DNA of 33,060 nt from IMG/VR virus record IMGVR_UViG_3300047551_000463, positions 1 to 33,060 of that record; one strand, written 5' to 3'. Positions 20,910 through 28,498 of this stretch are shown in pieces. Both the position numbers and the translations under genes were made by a program. The notes below the pieces were generated by a model. That model was not told the DNA's origin. It worked only from the letters and a program-made list of their open reading frames with translations, and did not search any database. This stretch comes from a virus. Within the stretch, counting starts at the first letter, position 1. Each line of letters starts with the position of its first letter.

Positions 20910-21848
20910 TTAATCGAGTTTAGTTAGGTATTGTTGATAAGTTCGGTTGGATATATGATATGTCTTTTTGCACTCGCACTTCATAAACCTCTTAATATAA
21001 CCCATCGGCGTAGTGTCTGTGTGGCTTAGTTTAACTTTCTCGCCTCCGCATTCAGGACAACACCACTTTTTCTGCGATCCGTATTTTAGCACAGCGTGGT
21101 TAGTGTTATGGTCTATGTACGGCATAAATACGTTAAATACGTCTTCTAAGAGGATAACGTCTTGTTTGCAGTAATCAACCATCTTTTGAAGGTTTTCTTT
21201 TCTTACGGCTTTTGATTCGCCTTCCTGTACTTTGCGCCAGAGTTCAATACCTTCATGGTCTAACTTTCTACCGACTTCTAACTTTTGTCCTAAGTAGTCA
21301 AGTTTATTAGACATAAAAGAAAAGTATTTCCGTGCTTTTTTTAGGGTGTCTAGGGTTCTGTATTTAGGAAACATAAGAACGCCCTGCAGAACGCATCTAG
21401 TTCGTAATTGGCGTATATCAAATCTATCTCCGTTGTGCGCTACAAGTTCGTCAGCTTGACCCATTATTTTAATGAAGTCTTTCAGTAGCTTTTTATCGTC
21501 TTGGTTTTCGTCCCAAACTAACACTTTAACTTCGTCTTCGTACTGCCATTTGTAACAAACGCAAATAATCTTTACTTCACCTTCTATTGTCATTGGTGAA
21601 ATGTACTGTTCACCACCCCTCCAAACGGGTGCTTTAACATAAGATGTTTCAATATCGAAGAAAAGGCGTTTAAGGTGTCTGTGTTCGCCTTGTACGTTTA
21701 ATCTTTTTCGTTCCCGGGAAACCCATTTACGCACCGCTTCAAGTTCTTTGTCTAGTCCGAAGTCTTTAATTACTTGACGGGCTATTGCTGTGTTATTAGA
21801 AGTGCTTTCTAACTTAACACGGATGAATTCTTTAATTGTCTTATTCAT
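20910..21848 (-). CDS. DEDDy 3'-5' exonuclease with HTH and zinc ribbon
   Basis: A 312-aa protein with an N-terminal helix-turn-helix-like segment (about 16-50, NTAIARQVIKDFG and VRKWVSRERK). An RNase H-fold exonuclease follows: motif I FDIET (64-68), motif II AHNGDRFDI (137-145) and motif III YCKQDVILLEDV (226-237, Y226/D230, DEDDy type). A C-terminal zinc ribbon (C263/264, C267, C291, C293) completes it. This resembles DnaQ/RNase H-like DNA-end-processing proteins of phages. Placement at the lysis/early border is odd for a replication enzyme. Confidence 0.82.
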   Translation of the reverse strand: MNKTIKEFIRVKLESTSNNTAIARQVIKDFGLDKELEAVRKWVSRERKRLNVQGEHRHLKRLFFDIETSYVKAPVWRGGEQYISPMTIEGEVKIICVCYKWQYEDEVKVLVWDENQDDKKLLKDFIKIMGQADELVAHNGDRFDIRQLRTRCVLQGVLMFPKYRTLDTLKKARKYFSFMSNKLDYLGQKLEVGRKLDHEGIELWRKVQEGESKAVRKENLQKMVDYCKQDVILLEDVFNVFMPYIDHNTNHAVLKYGSQKKWCCPECGGEKVKLSHTDTTPMGYIKRFMKCECKKTYHISNRTYQQYLTKLD

Positions 21849-21882
21849 ATTTAGGCTTTAAAAATTTCGCCTAAGTTACAAT

Positions 21883-22434
21883 TTATTTGAATACCTTAAC
21901 AGCTTCTAACCGATTTAGCCAACCTTTTTTCCACTTTGCGTTTTTTCCTACTGCGATTTTCTCGTAGAATCCTTTGCGAATCTTTATCATTTCGTCGAAT
22001 AGGGCTTTAGAATCTACGTTTGAAATAGCTGTTATAGTTTGGTTTCCTATTTGCCCGTCTATTTCTACGTTTTGTCCGAGATTTCTTAACGCACTTTGTA
22101 GGCTTCTCGCACCTACACCAACTCCCGACATCCAAGCGAATTCAGTCGTAAGAACTGCAATGTTAAACGGTAGTGCATCGCCTTTAACTTTATCCCAGAA
22201 CCTAGTCTTAAATATCTTAAACCACATTTCTGAAGGCATAGAATAGAACTCTTTGTCTTTGAATGGGCCGAAACTATTAACCCAAGTCTGATATGTTATT
22301 CCGTGGCTTGTATGGTATCGATGTCCGTCCTTGTAAGGCGTAGGACAGAAATAACGTGAGGCTGAATCTTCTAAAGATTTGCCGTATTTACCTTCCCAAC
22401 GTGAAACGAATTCTAAATATTTGTCTAAGTTCAT
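21883..22434 (-). CDS. Endolysin, GH108-type muramidase
   Basis: A 183-aa protein with the GH108 opening EFVSRWEGKYGKS (8-20, catalytic Glu14), HTSHGITYQTWVNSFG (about 43-58), and FWDKVKGDALPFNIAVLTTE. A peptidoglycan-binding-like segment follows: SALRNLGQNVEIDGQIGNQT (about 116-138). The usual EGGY is EGKY here. It has no signal peptide, so a holin must release it. It hydrolyses peptidoglycan at lysis. It follows the spanin gene with a 4-nt overlap, completing a lysis cassette. Confidence 0.88.
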   Translation of the reverse strand: MNLDKYLEFVSRWEGKYGKSLEDSASRYFCPTPYKDGHRYHTSHGITYQTWVNSFGPFKDKEFYSMPSEMWFKIFKTRFWDKVKGDALPFNIAVLTTEFAWMSGVGVGARSLQSALRNLGQNVEIDGQIGNQTITAISNVDSKALFDEMIKIRKGFYEKIAVGKNAKWKKGWLNRLEAVKVFK

Positions 22435-22859
22435 CCTTTTTTAATTAAGTACAACGCCACTAATCCTATTAAACCCATAAGCACCCAAACCCACGGGCTT
22501 CTGTTTTGCGATCGTGTTTGTTTAGTTTTTTCCTTTTCTTGTTTGGTAACCTCTTTAACCACCACTTCTTTAAGTCGGATAGTGTCGCGCTTAAATTTAT
22601 ATTCGTAGCGAATTTCAGTCTTTGTTTTTGGGATAACACGGTCATTTATTATCACAAGTGAATCCTGATAATAGTATCGGTGGTTTATAGTGTCGTATTT
22701 AGTTACTTTGATAGTATCTATTTTACCGCATATTCCGCCTTTCTGCTGATACTTATTTAGGTGATAGGTAGCAGAACACCCAACTGAGCCTAAAACGAAC
22801 GCCACGAAGAGTATAGTAGCTAATATCCAAACTGCCAAAAGACGGTTGTCAATTTTCAT
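22431..22859 (-). CDS. u-spanin-like protein, lipobox and C-terminal membrane helix
   Basis: A 142-aa protein. Residues 6-27 are hydrophobic and followed by Cys28 (GSVGCSATYHLNKY), a lipobox whose -3 position is Ser and so imperfect. The centre has beta/coil repeats (DTIKVTKYDTINHRYYYQDS; EIRYEYKFKRDTIRL) and a Lys/Glu-rich segment. A C-terminal membrane helix (PWVWVLMGLIGLVALYLI) ends KKG. An outer-membrane lipid anchor plus an inner-membrane helix is the unimolecular spanin plan of phage T1. Location between holin and endolysin genes supports this. Confidence 0.65.
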   Translation of the reverse strand: MKIDNRLLAVWILATILFVAFVLGSVGCSATYHLNKYQQKGGICGKIDTIKVTKYDTINHRYYYQDSLVIINDRVIPKTKTEIRYEYKFKRDTIRLKEVVVKEVTKQEKEKTKQTRSQNRSPWVWVLMGLIGLVALYLIKKG

Positions 22860-23034
22860 CAGCGAAAAAATTGGTTAAGAATTTACCTACTACGCCACAC
22901 ATAAAAATACATATAGCTAACCAACCATAACCGCCAAGTTCAGCAGGTACAGCCATTAAAGAAACACCCAAAAGGGCATCCCCTAGCTTACGCCATTTTT
23001 TTGGGGTGGGCTTGTAATAGTTTTTCAATTTCAT
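22849..23034 (-). CDS. Putative holin, 61 aa
   Basis: A 61-aa protein with a basic N-terminus (KLKNYYKPTPKKWRKLGDAL) and two hydrophobic segments (LLGVSLMAVPAELGG, then YGWLAICIFMCGVVGKFLTN) separated by a short turn. This KLKNYYKPTPKKWRK opening is a holin-type sequence I recall from Bacteroidota phages. Size, two membrane helices and position before the spanin and endolysin fit a class II-like holin. Start overlaps the upstream gene by 47 nt. Confidence 0.65.
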   Translation of the reverse strand: MKLKNYYKPTPKKWRKLGDALLGVSLMAVPAELGGYGWLAICIFMCGVVGKFLTNFFADEN

Positions 23035-23245
23035 CTTTATTTAAGTTACATTTAGGTACTATTGCCAAAACACGATCTTTATCTTTAGTGCTAGGCAGGT
23101 GTGCATGACCCTTCTCTATTCTTAGTTCGTAGCAATGCTGTAAAGCCGTCTCTAAGGTGTTAACCCTCGTGTTCATGTGCAACAACCAAAGAAGCAATAC
23201 TGCCTTTACACCGTGCTGTTTTATCAGTTCTAAAGTATCAGCCAT
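22988..23245 (-). CDS. BhlA-like membrane protein, possible second holin
   Basis: An 85-aa protein with one hydrophobic stretch (VKAVLLLWLLHMN, about 13-25), then NTRVNTLETALQHCYELRIE, similar in pattern to BhlA/bacteriocin-type holins (one TM then L..CYE.RI). The C-terminus is charged (KDRVLAIVPKCNLNKDEIEK). It starts at the previous gene's stop (23245). Together with the 61-aa protein it may form a holin/antiholin or holin pair; which is active is not readable. Confidence 0.55.
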   Translation of the reverse strand: MADTLELIKQHGVKAVLLLWLLHMNTRVNTLETALQHCYELRIEKGHAHLPSTKDKDRVLAIVPKCNLNKDEIEKLLQAHPKKMA

Positions 23246-23472
23246 TACAAAGCGTAATTTTGTAGTTCAGAACTTACCCACGCTTCAATGTCGGCATCAT
23301 CCCAAGTTTCTGTATAAGTAAAACCTGAAAGTGACAAACCGTATTCACCGCCAGAGTTGGTTAATTTTATATCAACAGAACAAGTCTTGTTTACGATGTT
23401 ATCATTTACGCTTACTACCTCTACGGTAGGGTCTACGATTGTTCCTGCGAATTGTGAAAATTGATGGTTCAT
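23245..23472 (-). CDS. Small structural-type protein, 75 aa
   Basis: A 75-aa acidic, beta-rich protein (FAGTIVDPTVEVVSVNDNIV; GGEYGLSLSGFTYTETWDDA) ending ELQNYAL. It lies directly after the DUF1566 fusion gene and before the holins. Composition matches virion surface or tail-tip proteins; not recognised. Assignment to the virion is by neighbourhood. Confidence 0.5.
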   Translation of the reverse strand: MNHQFSQFAGTIVDPTVEVVSVNDNIVNKTCSVDIKLTNSGGEYGLSLSGFTYTETWDDADIEAWVSSELQNYAL

Positions 23473-23473
23473 A

Positions 23474-24901
23474 TTATGAAAGTGTTGTTCCTGTTACCGT
23501 GAATGTTCTGCAAGGGATGTATTCAGCAGCCGCAGATGCTTTATTGAAAGCACCCATTGAACCAGTCCCTGTTGAAGCTAACACAAAAGCGTTAGCTGTT
23601 ACTATGTTGTTTGTTGTACTTGTCCAAATGTTTGTGTCAGCCGTGATGCTGAAAGGTGCATAATTCAATACAGATGTTGCTACACCGTGATTTAAAATAC
23701 TGAATAGTTCACCTCTATTTGGAAGCCTCCAACCAGTTGCGAAACCGCCAATACTTAAAGCAAGGGCATTATCAATAGCTGTATTCCAATCGGTATATCC
23801 TGTACTTTTTGTTCTCCTCCACCCTAACACCGTTGAACCGTCAAATGTAGACCAATCAATAACGATAGTATCCGTGTACGTTTGACCTCCCGCTGTGTCC
23901 GTGAATCGGTTGGTGTTACCGAAAGGATTGTTTGACGAAAGAACTAAAAAAGATGTTGCTCTACCCGCTTCAATATCTCCGTCATCTCCTGTTCTGTAAG
24001 ACGTTGTTTGGTTCGTCTTCATTAGCTTTGCGCCAACAGATGCGGCAGGTGGAGGATTGGGAACTGTTACAACAACTGAACCGCCCGAAACTATCGAACC
24101 GCTTTGTATGTCAGTCCCGTTGGCGTATTCTACTAAATAAGTTGCATCAGGGGCCGTTATATTTGCGCTACTCTCTGCGTTAATAGAAGTTGTGCTAATA
24201 GTTGCTCCCGCTGTTGTTTTTAATACCGCTGTGCTGTCTGCAATAACTTGGTTTGAACTGCCTTCAGCATTAACTGAAAGCGTATAAAGAGTATTATTTG
24301 AATCGTCTTTGATAGTTACCGTTGAATCAGCTATCACTTGTGTGTCTGTCGCACCACTTGGGATAGTAAGACTGTAAAGAACATTTCCTGAATCGTCTGT
24401 AATGTTAATAGTAGCGTCTGCACATTCAACCCTAGTAACCAACCCGTCACAGGCGGTCATATCGTTAGGTATTAATACATCGAATGTAGCAGCCCAACCC
24501 GCCAAGAAGTTTTCAAACCTTTCAGTAAATGGCTCTAAACTTGGGTTTCCGTCTAACTGATAATACTCCGAATATAAAGACCCCCTTCTCAACACTTCTA
24601 AAAGCCTGTTAAGAACCGCCAACTGAGTATTTAATACATCGTGTTCGTTGTCGTTACCTAAGAAAGCATCCGTTATTTCGTCGTTGGATTTGTCTACTAT
24701 ATCCATTGCCAGAACAGTCATGTTAAACCGCCAAATGTTGTTCTCTAACGTAGCGTTATTTACAATGATGTGACTAAGCGGAAATATAGTCTGTTTCTTA
24801 AGGTCAACTTCAAAGATGTCACCGATTGTTACCGTGTTACACATCGGATCAGTTAACAACTGGTCTTTAATGGCTGTGGTTATGTTGTAAAACCCCGTCA
24901 T
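23474..24901 (-). CDS. Tail-terminator-like protein fused to repeats and DUF1566 domain
   Basis: A 475-aa protein. Residues 1-150 (TTAIKDQLLTDPMCNTVTIG, then LEVLRRGSLYSEYYQL, RFENFLAGWAATFDVLIP) look like a tail terminator/completion protein. About 155-290 holds at least three related beta units of about 30 aa (NITDDSGNVLYSLTIP; TIKDDSNNTLYTLSVNAEGS; VLKTTAGATISTTSINAESS). The C-terminal ~130 aa are DUF1566-like (GWRRTKSTGYTDWNTAIDNA; TGWRLPNRGELFSIL; NIWTSTTNNIVTANAFVL). DUF1566 folds can be C-type-lectin-like, so it may bind a receptor. The modular fusion is unusual. No DGR reverse transcriptase is in the window. Confidence 0.72.
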   Translation of the reverse strand: MTGFYNITTAIKDQLLTDPMCNTVTIGDIFEVDLKKQTIFPLSHIIVNNATLENNIWRFNMTVLAMDIVDKSNDEITDAFLGNDNEHDVLNTQLAVLNRLLEVLRRGSLYSEYYQLDGNPSLEPFTERFENFLAGWAATFDVLIPNDMTACDGLVTRVECADATINITDDSGNVLYSLTIPSGATDTQVIADSTVTIKDDSNNTLYTLSVNAEGSSNQVIADSTAVLKTTAGATISTTSINAESSANITAPDATYLVEYANGTDIQSGSIVSGGSVVVTVPNPPPAASVGAKLMKTNQTTSYRTGDDGDIEAGRATSFLVLSSNNPFGNTNRFTDTAGGQTYTDTIVIDWSTFDGSTVLGWRRTKSTGYTDWNTAIDNALALSIGGFATGWRLPNRGELFSILNHGVATSVLNYAPFSITADTNIWTSTTNNIVTANAFVLASTGTGSMGAFNKASAAAEYIPCRTFTVTGTTLS

Positions 24902-25338
24902 GGATAAACACGAATTTCAATAGAAGTATCATATAAAACGCCGTTTGACGCAATCCCCGCATTATCGTATGTCTCTACTTTAATAATGTTAGAATCTACC
25001 CTTGAAGACGAAACCACATTATACCCAAAATTACATATTAGTATAAATACTTTGTCAGCAGTCCACTCACCTGTTAGGGTTATCTTGTATACCCCTACAC
25101 CGTCATAGCTAAAGGTAGGCGTTCCACTTAAAGTATTTTCAAATACATCGGCAGTAGGAGCGTTAGTAGATGTCTGCGTAAGGTTAGCACAGTAAACTTT
25201 ATATGGCCTTAGCTTACTAGCCGCTATCTTACGGCTCTTAAATGTGCCCGAATCGTCATAAGATACCTCTAGCAAGTCAGTACCCTGTAAACGTGTTAAC
25301 GGGTGTGCGGTAAGGTCACTTATCTTGTAGTCCGCCAT
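24898..25338 (-). CDS. Virion protein, 146 aa
   Basis: Starts MADYKISDLTAHPLTRLQGT followed by DLLEVSYDDSGTFKSRKIAA, a pattern of Bacteroidota phage tail-fibre-like proteins (short N-terminal attachment region then a beta domain). The remainder (SYDGVGVYKITLTGEWTADK; IEIRVYP) is beta-rich. It overlaps the fusion gene by 4 nt (ATGA) and the 35-aa gene by 23 nt. Likely a tail or neck decoration; not certain. Confidence 0.6.
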   Translation of the reverse strand: MADYKISDLTAHPLTRLQGTDLLEVSYDDSGTFKSRKIAASKLRPYKVYCANLTQTSTNAPTADVFENTLSGTPTFSYDGVGVYKITLTGEWTADKVFILICNFGYNVVSSSRVDSNIIKVETYDNAGIASNGVLYDTSIEIRVYP

Positions 25339-25423
25339 TTTCTAGTTTTTTTAAGAATAGTTTTAACTTCTTTACGTTCTCTTCCTTTGGTGTGTAAGTT
25401 CCTGTTTTTTTTCTTACTCTCAT
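25316..25423 (-). CDS. Small Lys-rich protein, 35 aa
   Basis: ATG at 25423 overlaps the stop of the DUF6712-like gene (ATGA, 25420-25423) and runs 35 codons to TGA at 25316, overlapping the next gene by 23 nt. The product MRVRKKTGTYTPKEENVKKL followed by KLFLKKLENGG is basic. The fit between two genes and the coupled start favour a real gene; otherwise the 81-nt gap is unexplained. Confidence 0.5.
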   Translation of the reverse strand: MRVRKKTGTYTPKEENVKKLKLFLKKLENGGLQDK

Positions 25424-25923
25424 AAAAACCAACCTGTGTAATTGTTAATGTCTTTGTCTGGGTACATATCCCCGTTAGAGTTACTTAGATACTCAGGGAA
25501 TGAACTAGAGTTATCACACATATAGTCCTGAAACCTCTTAGTGTAGTGTTGTGCTATGTTTCTATACTTATCTACTAGCTTTTCTACCTCTTCGATAGTA
25601 GCCGTTTCGCTATTCTCTGAGCCGTGTTTATATACTCCTTTATTAGCTACCGTATAATGCAAAAATGGTAACGCCTCTACCATAGCCCAATGAATAACCA
25701 TAGGCTTCACATAAGTAGTAACTAGAGTTAGATAAACACCGCTTAAAGATGAGTTAACTATGTCGTTGTTAATTTTGTTAAACAGATCAGTTCCTAAGTA
25801 ATTCTGTATATGAATATCCTGTGCAACCTTAACCCATTGGATAAAATTATCAACGTCAACGTTGCCGTTCATCGAAGTGAACTTAACTATATCTTCTCTT
25901 GAAACAAAAAGTGACTGTGCCAT
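25420..25923 (-). CDS. DUF6712-like head-tail connector protein
   Basis: A 167-aa helical protein: LFVSREDIVKFTSMNGNVDV, VKVAQDIHIQNYLGTDLFNK and HWAMVEALPFLHYTVANKGV, ending NYTGWFL. The layout (hydrophilic helices, WAMVEALPF, GVYKHGSENSETA) matches DUF6712/gp6-type connector proteins of Bacteroidota phages, which bind beneath the portal and close the neck. It starts on the last base of the portal gene's stop. Family call from pattern memory; the neck role follows from its position after the portal. Confidence 0.7.
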   Translation of the reverse strand: MAQSLFVSREDIVKFTSMNGNVDVDNFIQWVKVAQDIHIQNYLGTDLFNKINNDIVNSSLSGVYLTLVTTYVKPMVIHWAMVEALPFLHYTVANKGVYKHGSENSETATIEEVEKLVDKYRNIAQHYTKRFQDYMCDNSSSFPEYLSNSNGDMYPDKDINNYTGWFL

Positions 25924-27680
25924 TATCTAACGTCTGAAGGTAAATTAGGGTTATTAGGTGAAAAGCCTTTCAATGGCATATCGTTTGGCATCATTGAAAC
26001 TTCTTTCTCATTAACGGGATTATAGCCGAACTTTCTAGCCTTTCCCGTGCTTGTTTCCGCCGTGTCTTTAGAGCCAATAGAAGCGTTTGCACGTGTACTC
26101 ACATAGGTTCTTCTCACCCATTTGTGGTGGCATCTCGCACCGCCTTTATATAGCCAAATAGAATAAGTGTCTGCACCGTTCTCACCAAACCCTGCATTAA
26201 CTATTTGGTTGCCCATTCGGATAATATCTTCTTTGCGGTAAACTTTAGATGCCCTCATCATTGACCTGCAAAAGTCTCTTTCTGGTGACGGGTTGCCCGT
26301 GTATTGATAACGCACCTTAAAAAAGAAACCGTCTATTTCTTTATCCTGCTCACTCTTTTGGTTAGGTGAAGCTATACCCGTAGCAAACTCCCAAATCTTG
26401 CTTAATAGTGATTTGTGTGGTTTAAAGTGTTCTTTAATTTGCCGGTCTAGTTCGTCTTCTAGTTCGTAGTTAACTTCACGTTCATCTACCAACTCCCACC
26501 CCTCTAAGTCGTCTTCCTCACCGTACTGAGCAATAATGCTTTCAATTCCCTGTTGTTTGCTTAACGCCGTTTCTTCTTGTACTTGTTCTTTTTCGTCTAG
26601 GTCTTCGAATAGATTGAGTCTTCTAAAGTACAAATCTAGTCTAACGTTGTTAATAGCTAATATTTTGTCTATCGCATCTATAATAGTTTCTTGAAAAGCC
26701 TTAATTACCGTGTTGTGAAAGTATTTAGAAGCCGTTTCGATCTCATCTGCATTACTTGAGAACCCTTGCCCGTCTGGAGAAATTCCCACAAGCATTGGAG
26801 ACGTTACGTTGTGACCAACTAGAATTTTATTACGTGCCTCTTCGCTTAGATACTGATAGTGTTCAGGGGCATCATTTAGCGGTATGTCGTCTACCGTGGT
26901 TTTATTAGCGTCAGAATCGTTGAAAGCAATGATTACTTTTTCGCCACTAGACCCCGTGAATTTCTTCATGGTCTTGTTTACGATCAATCTTTGCTGTTCT
27001 TCACTAGGTACTCCGTTGTTAAAGTTTACAACCTTAGTACCGCTGAATCCGTTCTGAACGTCATTAACTAGGTATGTAGCTATTTCTTCTTCTAATACGC
27101 AGTAATCTAGCGCCCCTTCGTAGTCTACTGAACAGAAATACTTACGCCCGATTGAATAGTTGCCAAAAACAAGCACCTCTAAAGGTGAACCACTACCGAA
27201 AACGGGTATTCTTTTAGGTGGGAACTTCTTTACGTCGTCCCAATTATCTGAATAGTAGTAGGCTTCAATCTCGCCTTTCTCGTTACACTTCTCAGGTCTA
27301 AGCAAGTCCATACGGATATGTTCGACTTTAGATACCTTAGAACCCGCTTTATTATATATAACTTGAAAAGCACCGCTACCCAAAAGTTTATAGTCTAAGA
27401 CAACAGGTCTTAACACTTCAGGCGTAAACATAGACTTCATCTGAGCATAGTCATTTGCTCGTCTTGCAGCATCTTTAGCGTATAGTCCACGCCCGTATAT
27501 TAACCTACAAATGTTATTAGTAACAGCGTTGTGTGTTGCTGAGTTGCGGAAACGGTCAATTAGCCATTCGTAATAACTACCGCCTTCAGGAGTTGTGTAG
27601 TCTATCCATTCATTACGGTTATCCTCAACAACGTCTGGCTGAGTGTATTTAGATAGGTTTACTACGTGGATATTACTCAT
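25923..27680 (-). CDS. Portal protein with MuF-like C-terminal extension
   Basis: A 585-aa protein. The N-terminal two thirds are a portal: EWLIDRFRNSATHNAVTNNI (38-57), RLIYGRGLYAKDA (59-71), GHNVTSPMLVGISPDGQGFS (289-308), and a long helical stem about 310-430. Residues about 450-530 carry RYQYTGNPSPERDFCRSMMR (C471), KVYRKEDIIRMG and YKGGARCHHKW (C517, H518, H519), similar to MuF/SPP1 gp7-like head morphogenesis sequences. The portal ring is the DNA entry gate. It overlaps the upstream gene by 8 nt. The extension's role is inferred. Confidence 0.88.
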   Translation of the reverse strand: MSNIHVVNLSKYTQPDVVEDNRNEWIDYTTPEGGSYYEWLIDRFRNSATHNAVTNNICRLIYGRGLYAKDAARRANDYAQMKSMFTPEVLRPVVLDYKLLGSGAFQVIYNKAGSKVSKVEHIRMDLLRPEKCNEKGEIEAYYYSDNWDDVKKFPPKRIPVFGSGSPLEVLVFGNYSIGRKYFCSVDYEGALDYCVLEEEIATYLVNDVQNGFSGTKVVNFNNGVPSEEQQRLIVNKTMKKFTGSSGEKVIIAFNDSDANKTTVDDIPLNDAPEHYQYLSEEARNKILVGHNVTSPMLVGISPDGQGFSSNADEIETASKYFHNTVIKAFQETIIDAIDKILAINNVRLDLYFRRLNLFEDLDEKEQVQEETALSKQQGIESIIAQYGEEDDLEGWELVDEREVNYELEDELDRQIKEHFKPHKSLLSKIWEFATGIASPNQKSEQDKEIDGFFFKVRYQYTGNPSPERDFCRSMMRASKVYRKEDIIRMGNQIVNAGFGENGADTYSIWLYKGGARCHHKWVRRTYVSTRANASIGSKDTAETSTGKARKFGYNPVNEKEVSMMPNDMPLKGFSPNNPNLPSDVR

Positions 27681-28002
27681 AAATAATGAAATCGTTGTTA
27701 GTTGAATTCTGAACGTACTCGCCGTTGTTTACTGAGTAGCTAGATATTGTTTGATTAGTACAGAAAGCCTTATCGTAATAAACTACGTCTGAACCGTTAT
27801 ATACTTTTACTGTGTATGTGTGACCTTCCACCGTGTCGAATGTTTCTGTTACGGTTAGGTAATGATCCAACTGACTAGGCACTATTGAATAAGTAAATAC
27901 CTCGTTTGTCTGTTCGTCTTTTAATACAAGCGAATCAGCCGTATAAACACGGGGAATAAATTGTATCGTTTGGTCTGTTATGCTCTCTGTGAAGATAATC
28001 AT
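27673..28002 (-). CDS. Virion-type protein, 109 aa
   Basis: A 109-aa beta-rich protein (TESITDQTIQFIPRVYTADS; YTVKVYNGSDVVYYDKAFCT), similar in composition to tail-tip or head-decoration proteins. It overlaps the portal gene by 8 nt and starts after a terminator hairpin at 28038-28064. No family recognised. It may be the first gene of the portal-to-lysis transcript. Confidence 0.55.
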   Translation of the reverse strand: MIIFTESITDQTIQFIPRVYTADSLVLKDEQTNEVFTYSIVPSQLDHYLTVTETFDTVEGHTYTVKVYNGSDVVYYDKAFCTNQTISSYSVNNGEYVQNSTNNDFIIYE

Positions 28003-28037
28003 GTTTATATAACTTAATTTTTTATTTTTGTTTGAAT

Positions 28038-28064
28038 AAAAAAGGGTAGCCGTTATGACTACCC
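28038..28064 (-). terminator. Rho-independent terminator after coiled-coil gene
   Basis: Minus strand: GGGTAG (28064-28059), 9-nt loop, CTACCC (28049-28044), then TTTTTT (28043-28038). The perfect 6-bp stem and T-run lie 25 nt past the stop of the 122-aa gene. Confidence 0.8.
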
Positions 28065-28088
28065 CTCGTTTAAGCTATGGAAAAGTGA

Positions 28089-28457
28089 TTAAGGGTTAAT
28101 GAGATTCTGAGCAGCAGACTTCCAAACATTAATTGATTTTTTAATACGTGTCTCTTCACTCATCAGTCTTTCTTTTGCGCTCTTATATTTACCTGGTAAC
28201 TCTAACCCTAGTTCCTTTACTTGTCTCTCAACATCAACGCCAATTTTTGCCACGGTGTTTATTCTTCCAAGTATGGTTTCTAAATCTGAAATATGTTTAT
28301 TTAATTCAGATCGCATTTCATTGATTTTATTACCTATATTACCAGAAGGCTCTAATACCATATTACTTAAAGCGTTCGCAAAATCGTCAATAGACCCCAA
28401 CTCAATAGACTCCGACTTTAGGCTAACCATCCGTTCAAATTTTTCCCACTCTGTCAT
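28089..28457 (-). CDS. Coiled-coil protein, 122 aa
   Basis: A 122-aa mostly helical protein. Heptad-like segments occur at about 35-75 (NKINEMRSELNKHISDLETI, then LGRINTVAKIG) and near the C-terminus (KYKSAKERLMSEETRIKKSI). It has a short flexible N-terminus. Not recognised; a scaffold or head-assembly accessory is possible. It stands alone between two terminators, unlike its neighbours, which suggests independent dosage. Confidence 0.55.
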   Translation of the reverse strand: MTEWEKFERMVSLKSESIELGSIDDFANALSNMVLEPSGNIGNKINEMRSELNKHISDLETILGRINTVAKIGVDVERQVKELGLELPGKYKSAKERLMSEETRIKKSINVWKSAAQNLINP

Positions 28458-28469
28458 ATTATGAGTTTT

Positions 28470-28489
28470 AAAAGGGGGATTGCTCCCCC
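28470..28489 (-). terminator. Rho-independent terminator after tube-like gene
   Basis: Minus strand: GGGGGA (28489-28484), loop GCAA, TCCCCC (28479-28474), then TTTT (28473-28470). The perfect GC-rich 6-bp stem lies 9 nt past the stop of the 186-aa gene. Confidence 0.78.
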
Positions 28490-28498
28490 GTTAATTAA

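Noticed and set aside
23474-23863. DUF1566 region as a diversity-generating retroelement target
   Set aside because: No reverse transcriptase gene, no template repeat and no matching copy of the C-terminus noticed in the window.
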